The position numbers and the translations under genes were made by a program. A stretch of DNA of 64,000 bases from Flavobacterium poyangense (GTDB taxonomy: Bacteria; Bacteroidota; Bacteroidia; Flavobacteriales; Flavobacteriaceae). Position 1 is the first letter of the stretch, and the number at the start of each line of letters is the position of its first letter. Positions 50,599 through 57,262 of this stretch are shown piece by piece. Under the pieces are notes generated by a model, which worked only from the letters and a program-made list of their open reading frames with translations, made no database searches and was not told the origin of the DNA. Location: positions 207,359 to 271,358 of the forward strand of contig NZ_JAALLN010000006.1 of the NCBI RefSeq assembly GCF_011751075.1, given 5' to 3'.

Positions 50599-51129
50599 AT
50601 GACCGCAGACAAACTAACAACTTTCGATGTGTTAATCGAAATACCAAGAGGAAGCAGAAATAAATACGAGTATGATTTTGAAATTAAAAGAATGCGTTTC
50701 GACAGAATGTTATTCTCTTCAATGATGTACCCGGCTGATTACGGATTTATTCCGGAAACTTTAGCTCTTGATGGCGACCCTCTTGATGTATTGGTTTTGG
50801 TAACTGAACCAACTTTCCCTGGATGTGTTATGGAAGTAAAACCAATCGGTGTTTTCCATATGGCAGACGATAAAGGACCGGACGAAAAAATTATTTGTGT
50901 ACCAGTTTCAGATCCAATCTGGAATTCATTAACTGACTTGTCAGACATAAACCCGCACTTAGTAAAAGAAATCGAGCACTTCTTCCAGGTTTACAAAGAT
51001 CTTGAAAACAAAAAAGTAGATGTTGAAGGTTGGGGAGATGTTAACGAAGCATTCGCTATTATTGCAGAATGTACAAAACGTTTTGACGATATCGAAAATA
51101 AACCAGAGGGATTGTTTAGTATTAAATAA
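50599..51129 (+). CDS. ppa: Inorganic pyrophosphatase (soluble, family I)
   Basis: This 176-residue enzyme hydrolyses pyrophosphate in the cytosol. Family I active-site segments are present: EIPRGSRNKYEYD, the MMYPADYGFIPETLALDGDPLDVLVL signature with the DGDPLD metal-binding Asp residues (about 61-70), and the DEKIICVP region (about 94). It is followed by a strong terminator and then by the membrane pyrophosphatase gene, so both pyrophosphatases sit side by side with separate control. Length is standard. Confidence 0.96.
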   Translation: MTADKLTTFDVLIEIPRGSRNKYEYDFEIKRMRFDRMLFSSMMYPADYGFIPETLALDGDPLDVLVLVTEPTFPGCVMEVKPIGVFHMADDKGPDEKIICVPVSDPIWNSLTDLSDINPHLVKEIEHFFQVYKDLENKKVDVEGWGDVNEAFAIIAECTKRFDDIENKPEGLFSIK

Positions 51130-51150
51130 TATTAACCTTTGTATTTTATA

Positions 51151-51186
51151 AAAAAAGCAATACTCCGTCAGGAGTATTGCTTTTTT
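51151..51186 (+). terminator. Rho-independent terminator after ppa
   Basis: 16-bp perfect stem (AAAAAAGCAATACTCC and complement) with a GTCA loop, ending in a T run, 21 bases after the stop codon. Confidence 0.95.
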
Positions 51187-51242
51187 GTTTAAATTCGTTT
51201 TGCTAGTTTGTTGACTATTAACCAAAAAACCATTACAATATT

Positions 51243-53795
51243 ATGAATGCATTTATGATTTACCTGCCAATTGTCATGGCAGTTTTAGGATTACTTTTCA
51301 TGGGAATAAAAAGGAGTTGGGTTTTAAAACAAGATGCCGGCGACGGCAAAATGAAAGAGATTTCAGATCACATTTATGAGGGAGCGCTTGCTTTCTTAAA
51401 AGCGGAATACCGATTGTTGACGATCTTTGTGATTATTGCAAGTATTGCATTAGCAGGGATTACATTTATTCCGGGCGTTAAAACGCATTTGTTAATCGTA
51501 GTTGCCTTTATTTTTGGAGCGCTTTTTTCTGCTTACGCCGGTAATATCGGAATGAAGATCGCAACTAAAACTAACGTTAGAACCACCCAGGCAGCACGTA
51601 CAAGTTTGCCACAAGCTTTAAAAGTTTCTTTTGGTGGAGGAACAGTAATGGGACTGGGGGTTGCCGGTTTGGCAGTTTTAGGTTTAACTGCTTTTTTTAT
51701 AATTTTCTTTACGCTTTTTTCCGGTGGAGCCTGGAAGGATACAGAAACAATGACTGTTGTTCTTGAAACTTTGGCCGGATTTTCATTAGGAGCCGAATCA
51801 ATTGCATTGTTTGCCAGAGTTGGAGGAGGAATTTACACAAAAGCGGCCGATGTTGGTGCCGATTTAGTAGGTAAAGTAGAGGCCGGAATTCCGGAAGACG
51901 ATCCGCGTAATCCGGCAACAATTGCAGATAACGTAGGAGATAATGTAGGAGATGTAGCCGGTATGGGAGCTGATTTATTCGGTTCTTATGTCGCAACAGT
52001 ATTGGCTGCAATGGTTTTAGGAAACTATGTGATTAAAGATATGGGCGGAAATATTCAGGATGCTTTTGGCGGAATAGGCCCAATTTTACTACCAATGACC
52101 ATTGCCGGTTTCGGAATTTTATTTTCGATTATCGGAACGACGTTGGTAAAGATTTCAGATGATAATGCTAAAGAAGCGCAGGTGCAAAAAGCGTTAAATA
52201 TAGGAAACTGGGTTTCGATTGTTTTAACGGCAATTGCCTGTTTCTTTTTGGTAAAACATATGTTGCCGGAAGTAATGACTATGGAATTCTTTGGAGAAGG
52301 AGCACAAGAGATATCTTCAATGAGAGTTTTTTATGCCACTTTGGTCGGATTAGTAGTTGGTGGGGCAATCTCATCGGTTACGGAATATTATACAGGATTG
52401 GGTACAAAACCGGTTTTGGCAATTGTGCAAAAATCATCAACAGGAGCAGGAACCAATGTTATCGCTGGTTTGGCGACAGGAATGATTTCTACTTTTCCAA
52501 CAGTATTATTATTCGGAGCCGCAATCTGGATTTCATACGCATTGGCTGGATTTTACGGAGTAGCTTTGGCTGCTTCAGCTATGATGGCCACTACGGCCAT
52601 GCAGTTAGCAATTGACGCTTTCGGACCAATCTCTGACAACGCCGGAGGAATCGCTGAAATGAGCGAATTGCCAAAAGAAGTTCGTACCAGAACAGATATT
52701 TTAGATTCAGTAGGAAATACAACCGCAGCAACCGGAAAAGGATTTGCGATTGCTTCTGCGGCTTTGACTTCATTGGCTTTGTTTGCGGCCTATGTGACTT
52801 TCACAGGAATTGACGGAATTAATATCTTTAAAGCACCTGTTTTAGCGATGCTGTTTGTAGGAGGGATGATTCCTGTAGTATTCTCGGCTTTAGCAATGAA
52901 TTCAGTAGGAAAAGCAGCGATGGATATGGTATATGAAGTACGTCGCCAGTTTAAGGAGATTTCCGGAATTATGGAAGGAACCGGAAAACCGGAATACGGA
53001 AAATGTGTTGAAATTTCAACAAAAGCGGCTTTACGTGAAATGATGTTACCGGGAATTTTAACGATTGGTTTCCCGATTGCTATAGTGTTGTTAGGAAAAC
53101 TGGTTTATGCAGACAACAATCAGTTAATTGCTGAAATGCTTGGAGGATACATGGCAGGGGTTACAGTTTCTGGTGTGCTTTGGGCTGTTTTTCAAAACAA
53201 TGCAGGAGGTGCCTGGGACAATGCTAAAAAATCTTTTGAAGCCGGAGTTCTGATCAATGGCGAAATGACCTATAAAGGATCTGATGCGCACAAGGCAGCG
53301 GTAACGGGAGATACAGTTGGTGATCCGTTTAAAGATACTTCTGGGCCTTCGATGAATATTTTAATTAAACTAACATGTTTGATTGGTTTGGTAATTGCAC
53401 CAATTTTAGGCGAAGGGCACGATGCTGCTACCGGAGGAATGTCGTGTTGTAAAAAGACGGAAATGCATGCAGGACATTCGAAATGTGGTGATATGTCTAA
53501 ATTAGCAGGAATGACCAAAGAAGAATGCGCTAAAATGTGCAAAGAGAAAGGTTGTACAGCTGAAGAGACTGCAAAATGTCTGGCCAATTTTGATGCAAAC
53601 GGGAAATATGTTGGGCCAAAAGCAGCTTCTTATGATGCAGTTCAATATGATAAAAAGAGTATAGAAGTTAATTTGTCTACTGTGAATGGTGTTACGAAAG
53701 GGACAGTAACAAAAACCGAAAACGGAAAAACAACAACTGAAGTTTTTGAAGGAACGGAAGAAGAAGTTAAAGCAAAAATTGAAGCAGCGAAATAA
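51243..53795 (+). CDS. hppA: K+-dependent, sodium-type membrane pyrophosphatase with a Cys-rich C-terminal tail
   Basis: This 850-residue membrane-integral pyrophosphatase couples pyrophosphate hydrolysis to Na+ (or H+) export. About 16 membrane helices, the GGGIYTKAADVGADLVGKVE and DDPRNPATIADNVGDNVGD substrate motifs, and the SDNAGGIAEMS region are visible. The NTTAATGKG segment carries Ala where K+-independent forms have Lys, indicating K+ dependence. After the last helix (GLVIAPILG, about 715-723) comes an unusual 128-residue tail. It has SCCKK, HAGHSKC, KEECAKMCKEKGC and AETAKC-type Cys/His clusters and a Lys/Glu-rich end. The core call is firm; the function of the tail is unknown. Confidence 0.95.
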   Translation: MNAFMIYLPIVMAVLGLLFMGIKRSWVLKQDAGDGKMKEISDHIYEGALAFLKAEYRLLTIFVIIASIALAGITFIPGVKTHLLIVVAFIFGALFSAYAGNIGMKIATKTNVRTTQAARTSLPQALKVSFGGGTVMGLGVAGLAVLGLTAFFIIFFTLFSGGAWKDTETMTVVLETLAGFSLGAESIALFARVGGGIYTKAADVGADLVGKVEAGIPEDDPRNPATIADNVGDNVGDVAGMGADLFGSYVATVLAAMVLGNYVIKDMGGNIQDAFGGIGPILLPMTIAGFGILFSIIGTTLVKISDDNAKEAQVQKALNIGNWVSIVLTAIACFFLVKHMLPEVMTMEFFGEGAQEISSMRVFYATLVGLVVGGAISSVTEYYTGLGTKPVLAIVQKSSTGAGTNVIAGLATGMISTFPTVLLFGAAIWISYALAGFYGVALAASAMMATTAMQLAIDAFGPISDNAGGIAEMSELPKEVRTRTDILDSVGNTTAATGKGFAIASAALTSLALFAAYVTFTGIDGINIFKAPVLAMLFVGGMIPVVFSALAMNSVGKAAMDMVYEVRRQFKEISGIMEGTGKPEYGKCVEISTKAALREMMLPGILTIGFPIAIVLLGKLVYADNNQLIAEMLGGYMAGVTVSGVLWAVFQNNAGGAWDNAKKSFEAGVLINGEMTYKGSDAHKAAVTGDTVGDPFKDTSGPSMNILIKLTCLIGLVIAPILGEGHDAATGGMSCCKKTEMHAGHSKCGDMSKLAGMTKEECAKMCKEKGCTAEETAKCLANFDANGKYVGPKAASYDAVQYDKKSIEVNLSTVNGVTKGTVTKTENGKTTTEVFEGTEEEVKAKIEAAK

Positions 53796-53816
53796 AAATC
53801 ACTGTTTACTATCAAT

Positions 53817-53852
53817 AAAAAATGCCTCTAAAAATTTTTAGAGGCATTTTTT
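53817..53852. terminator. Bidirectional terminator between hppA and higA
   Basis: A 36-base perfect palindrome (AAAAAATGCCTCTAAAAA and its complement) with A/T flanks on both sides. It overlaps the first base of the higA stop codon region. Confidence 0.93.
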
Positions 53853-54219
53853 ATTGATTTAAAGCATATTCTTTAATTAAAGTTGAGGCGGGAATGTGCA
53901 GAACTTCATTTAAAATTCTAATTTGTTTTATTGTCAAGGCTCGTTTGCGATTAAAGATTTCAGATACTCTTGAACGGCTATTTAAGATGACTCCTAAATC
54001 GGCATCTGTAAGGCCATTTTGCTCCATGATAAATTTTATTGCTTCAATTGGGTCAGGTTCCGGGATTTGATAATGCAATTGGTCATATTTTTCTATAAGC
54101 GTTACCAGAATGTCTAATTCATCGCCTTCATTGGTATTGGGTTTGGCATCAAAAAGAGTATTTACTCTTTCAAGTGCTAAGTCATAATCTTGTTCTGTTT
54201 TTATAGGTTTTATTTCCAT
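53851..54219 (-). CDS. higA: HigA-type antitoxin, XRE-family regulator (orphan)
   Basis: This 122-residue protein has the HigA layout: an N-terminal helical part (KPIKTEQDYDLALERVNTLFD, DELDILVTLIEKYDQLHY, PDPIEAIKFIMEQNGLTDADLG) and a C-terminal helix-turn-helix (VILNSRSRVSEIFNRKRALTIKQIRILNEVLHIPASTLI). HigA proteins neutralise HigB RNase toxins and repress the operon. No intact toxin gene is found; only a short frame with a toxin-like end lies directly upstream and overlaps the ATG. It therefore looks like an orphan antitoxin left after toxin decay. Confidence 0.85.
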   Translation of the reverse strand: MEIKPIKTEQDYDLALERVNTLFDAKPNTNEGDELDILVTLIEKYDQLHYQIPEPDPIEAIKFIMEQNGLTDADLGVILNSRSRVSEIFNRKRALTIKQIRILNEVLHIPASTLIKEYALNQ

Positions 54220-54332
54220 ATCGCTATAAGTTTTTGATGTCTTTTTAGAGTATCATATTTAGTATGTAAAAGTAAGAAAATGGTTATAAGTAAAAAATCC
54301 TCCTTACATTTTCGAGTAAGAAGGATTTATAT
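54215..54332 (-). pseudogene. Possible relic of the 3' end of a higB toxin gene
   Basis: Directly upstream of higA an open frame of about 39 codons without start ends in LLLHTKYDTLKRHQKLIAIW and a Lys, then a stop that overlaps the higA ATG (ATATGGAAATAA). HigB-type toxins end in a T-H-x-E-Y-D-x-I-like segment and precede higA with such overlaps. The match is short, so the call is tentative. A hairpin (AAATCCT-CTTAC/GTAAG-AGGATTT, about 54297-54327) lies inside. Confidence 0.3.
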
Positions 54333-54544
54333 TCGTTTAACCAATTAGGTCTAAATTATTTTTTAACACATAGAGACATAGTTTTGAAAACGAAAAAAGG
54401 CGTTTCACTAGTTTAAAACTACATAGTCTGACTATGTAAACGTGTTTCTTTTTTTGAGTTTTTCTTTATAAGTAAAACCTATGTTTCTATGTGTTAAACA
54501 TAATTTTTACGCAATGTATCTAATGGGTTTTATGTGATTTTCTG
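54233..54544. other. Gap between higA and the kinase gene: relic frame plus nested inverted repeat
   Basis: Besides the possible toxin relic, the gap holds the AACACATAG inverted repeat at 54363-54497. No intact gene is seen. Confidence 0.7.
54363..54497. repeat. Nested inverted repeat, TTAACACATAG family
   Basis: Outer arms 54363-54381 (TTAACACATAGAGACATAG) and 54479-54497 are complementary at 18 of 19 positions. Inside, TACATAGT-CTG-ACTATGTA (54420-54438) forms a second hairpin. A single arm of the same family occurs at 18677-18695 and a decayed one at about 57192. Confidence 0.85.
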
Positions 54545-55159
54545 CTAAAACAATCCGTTTAATTCGGCGTCAATTCGGTTGATGATACTCCCTAAGTCTT
54601 CAGGATTGTCAACAAAATTGATATTGTCTACATCAATAATCAATAATTTTCCTTTGGTATAAGTTTGAATCCAGGCTTCGTATCTTTCGTTCAAACGGCT
54701 TAGATACTCTATTGAAATGGAGTTTTCGTACTCACGTCCGCGTTTGTGGATTTGTCCAACCAAATTAGGAATCGAGCTTCTTAGGTAAATCAATAAATCG
54801 GGAGCTTTTACCAGCGATTCCATTAATTCGAATAAGGAAGTGTAGTTTTCAAAATCACGACTTGTCATTAATCCCATCGAATATAGATTGGGAGCAAAAA
54901 TATGGGCGTCTTCGTAAATCGTTCTGTCCTGAACGATTTTTTTTCCACTTTCGCGAATTTGCAATACCTGACGAAAACGACTGTTGAGGAAATAAATCTG
55001 TAAATTAAAGGACCAACGTTCCATTTGATGGTAGAAATCATCTAAATACGGGTTGTCTACGACATCTTCATAATGAGGTTCCCATTTAAAATGTTTGGCC
55101 AGTAATTTGGTTAATGTTGTTTTACCAGCGCCTATATTTCCTGCTATTGCTATGTGCAT
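54545..55159 (-). CDS. Deoxynucleoside kinase (dCK/dGK family)
   Basis: This 204-residue cytosolic kinase salvages deoxynucleosides to monophosphates. The P-loop GNIGAGKT (residues 7-14), the KIVQDRTIYEDAHIF segment with the DR motif near residue 78, and the LID region RGREYENSISIEYLSRLNERYE (about 138-160) with the conserved Arg and Glu are present. Substrate (dA, dG or dC) cannot be told apart by eye. Its ATG overlaps the stop of the upstream secreted-protein gene by 1 base (TAATG), so the two are translated in tandem although their functions look unrelated. Confidence 0.92.
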   Translation of the reverse strand: MHIAIAGNIGAGKTTLTKLLAKHFKWEPHYEDVVDNPYLDDFYHQMERWSFNLQIYFLNSRFRQVLQIRESGKKIVQDRTIYEDAHIFAPNLYSMGLMTSRDFENYTSLFELMESLVKAPDLLIYLRSSIPNLVGQIHKRGREYENSISIEYLSRLNERYEAWIQTYTKGKLLIIDVDNINFVDNPEDLGSIINRIDAELNGLF

Positions 55160-55974
55160 TACGGTGTTACGATTTTATAATTTGTGATTTCTTTAAATGT
55201 AAAAATAGATAAAATTTGGTCTTTGTAACAGAATTTATCAAAGGATTTTTCTGAAATTTCTATTTCCGAAATTGTGCTTGAATTGGCATTCGAAATGTTT
55301 TTAAAATACAACAAATTGTTTTTACTGAAAAGATAGTGCTGCTTGTCAATAATTTCGATTTTGTCAAAATCAGGGATATTTCCCAGAGCCGTTATTTTCC
55401 CAAATATATCGCAGGAGAACCAGTTGTTTTTTTTGTCTATCCAGTAAAAAGTATTAAAATCGGTTTGATAGTATTTGATGGCTTCGGTCAATGGAGTCGA
55501 AACCATTTTATACTCATTTTTCAGATAGTCAAAAAGTCCAATTTGTTGGTTTAAGGTGTTATAAACCCAAAGTTGATTCTGCGTTGACATACCTATAAAC
55601 GGAACTACAATCGGGATATTGTTTTGAGAAAAATTAATCTCAGTGATTTTGTTCAATTGATTATCGAGTAATATAACACTATTAAAGTCTTCGTAAAACA
55701 AAACCATCTTAAGCGGGTTTTGCAGATCGACTTTAGTTAAATTTCCAAGAGAAACATTTTTGTACTCAAAAACCTCATTGCCTTTAATTTTGCGGAAGAC
55801 ATTGTCTTTGATCAGGTAATAATATCCGAATGAGTCATATCCTAAAAATTCATCCGCATCAATTTTAAAACGGGTAATAGAATCGGGCTTTATTTTCGGG
55901 CTTTGCGCAAAAAGTACTGTAGAGGAACAGGCCATAAAAAAGACTACTAAAAAATGGCGCAGGGTTTTGCTCAT
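55159..55974 (-). CDS. Secreted protein of unknown function, propeller-like
   Basis: I do not recognise a family. From the ATG at 55972-55974 the 271-residue product has a signal peptide (LRHFLVVFFMACSSTVLFAQ). An upstream ATG adds eight residues before it and is less likely. The mature part is built of short repeated beta strands with aromatic turns (FGYYYLIKDNVFRKI; NQLWVYNTLNQQIGLFDYLKN; NTFYWIDKKNNWFSCDIFGKI; KQHYLFSKNNLLYFKNI), about every 40 residues, as in a beta propeller. It precedes the kinase with a 1-base overlap. Location is periplasmic or outer surface by prediction. Confidence 0.65.
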   Translation of the reverse strand: MSKTLRHFLVVFFMACSSTVLFAQSPKIKPDSITRFKIDADEFLGYDSFGYYYLIKDNVFRKIKGNEVFEYKNVSLGNLTKVDLQNPLKMVLFYEDFNSVILLDNQLNKITEINFSQNNIPIVVPFIGMSTQNQLWVYNTLNQQIGLFDYLKNEYKMVSTPLTEAIKYYQTDFNTFYWIDKKNNWFSCDIFGKITALGNIPDFDKIEIIDKQHYLFSKNNLLYFKNISNANSSTISEIEISEKSFDKFCYKDQILSIFTFKEITNYKIVTP

Positions 55975-56146
55975 GATACACTGTTTTCTAAAAGCCAAAT
56001 TACAAAAAACTATAGTAGAAAAAGCCGAAGCAGATTAGATTTTATCAGTAAGCGTATTTAATTTGAAATGGTCTGATTTATAACCTTATCTGTCGATAAC
56101 TAAGTGGTGCTGATCTATTTAATTTTAACTTTTTTAGAATTATTAA

Positions 56147-56154
56147 TACATTTG
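56147..56154 (+). promoter_or_regulatory. Candidate -7 box (TACATTTG) of the GLPGLI gene
   Basis: Perfect TAnnTTTG element 43 bases upstream of the ATG; -33 is T-rich without TTG. Confidence 0.45.
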
Positions 56155-56197
56155 AATATACTTTTTATCAATCGAAATTCACTTTATAAATAAACCA

Positions 56198-57106
56198 ATG
56201 AAAAAGATCTCTTATTGTTTGTTTTTACTTCTTGCTTCTATTCAAATACAGGCACAGAAAGATTTTCAGGGAATGGCAGTTTATGAGTCCAAAACTCAAG
56301 CGCCTAAGATGGAAGGAATGCGTACCAATCGTGAAATTTCTCCTGAAATGAAAAAGGATATGGAAGAGCGAATGAAAAAGATGCTCGAAAAAACGTTTAT
56401 TCTAAACTTTGATAAATCGGCTTCGGTTTACAAAGAAGAAGAGAAGTTAGATACTCCCGGACAACAAGCAGGAGGAATGCGGATCATGTTGAATTCTTTC
56501 ATGGGAGGCGGGGGAACTTTTTACAAAGATGTAAAAGCAAAATCCTATACGGTTGATAAAGAGTTTATGGGGAAAGAATTTCTGGTGGTAGATTCTTTAC
56601 CGAAATTAAATTGGAAACTGGAATCCGAAACCAGACAAATCGGAGGTTATACCTGTTACAAAGCAACGGCAGTAAAAGAAGCCAGTAAAACGGATTTTAG
56701 GAATCTGAGACCTAAAAACAATGACGACAAAAAGGCGGACAACAAAAAAGAGGAGACTAAAAAAACATCCGGAGACACCAAAACCAATTTCGCAGACAAT
56801 TTTGAAATGCCAAAAGAAATTACAGTGACAGCCTGGTACTCACCGGAGATTCCGGTAAATCAGGGACCTGAAAATTATTGGGGGCTGCCGGGTTTAATTT
56901 TAGAAGTCAATGATGGGACTACTACTATCTTATGTTCAAAAGTTGTTTTGAATGCAAAAGACAAAGTCGAGATAAAGCCCTCTAAAAAAGGAAAAGTCGT
57001 TTCTCAGAAAGAGTACGATGAAACAGTATTCAAAAAGATGGAAGAATTCAGACAAACGAGTCGCGGCGGACGCCCTGGTGGGTCTATGATAACGATAGGC
57101 AGATAA
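56198..57106 (+). CDS. GLPGLI family secreted protein
   Basis: This 302-residue protein has a signal peptide (CLFLLLASIQIQAQ) and the motif that names the family, NYWGLPGLILEVNDG (near residues 226-240). Other typical parts are NREISPEMKKDMEERMKKMLEKTFIL and IGGYTCYKATAV. A Lys/Asp-rich spacer (KPKNNDDKKADNKKEETKK type, about 165-190) lies in the middle. GLPGLI genes in Bacteroidota are typically next to a TonB receptor-like barrel, as here. Function is unknown; it may bind a surface ligand or help the receptor. Confidence 0.92.
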   Translation: MKKISYCLFLLLASIQIQAQKDFQGMAVYESKTQAPKMEGMRTNREISPEMKKDMEERMKKMLEKTFILNFDKSASVYKEEEKLDTPGQQAGGMRIMLNSFMGGGGTFYKDVKAKSYTVDKEFMGKEFLVVDSLPKLNWKLESETRQIGGYTCYKATAVKEASKTDFRNLRPKNNDDKKADNKKEETKKTSGDTKTNFADNFEMPKEITVTAWYSPEIPVNQGPENYWGLPGLILEVNDGTTTILCSKVVLNAKDKVEIKPSKKGKVVSQKEYDETVFKKMEEFRQTSRGGRPGGSMITIGR

Positions 57107-57140
57107 AAGCCCTTTCTTTCAATGTACTATTAAACTTCTG

Positions 57141-57231
57141 GACTGTAATTACTTCGTCAATTCGCTTCGCTCGAGTCGTAAAAAATATTTTCTAACACAT
57201 AGGAGCAATAAGTTGGAAGATAATTACAGTC
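57141..57231. repeat. 91-bp element with 11-bp terminal inverted repeats between the GLPGLI and receptor genes
   Basis: GACTGTAATTA (57141-57151) and TAATTACAGTC (57221-57231) are perfect complements. The interior has TTCGCTTCGCTCGAGTC and a decayed TAACACATAGGA segment. It sits between two genes normally found together. Confidence 0.75.
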
Positions 57232-57262
57232 AGCGGGTATTATTTACTATAATCTTATATCA

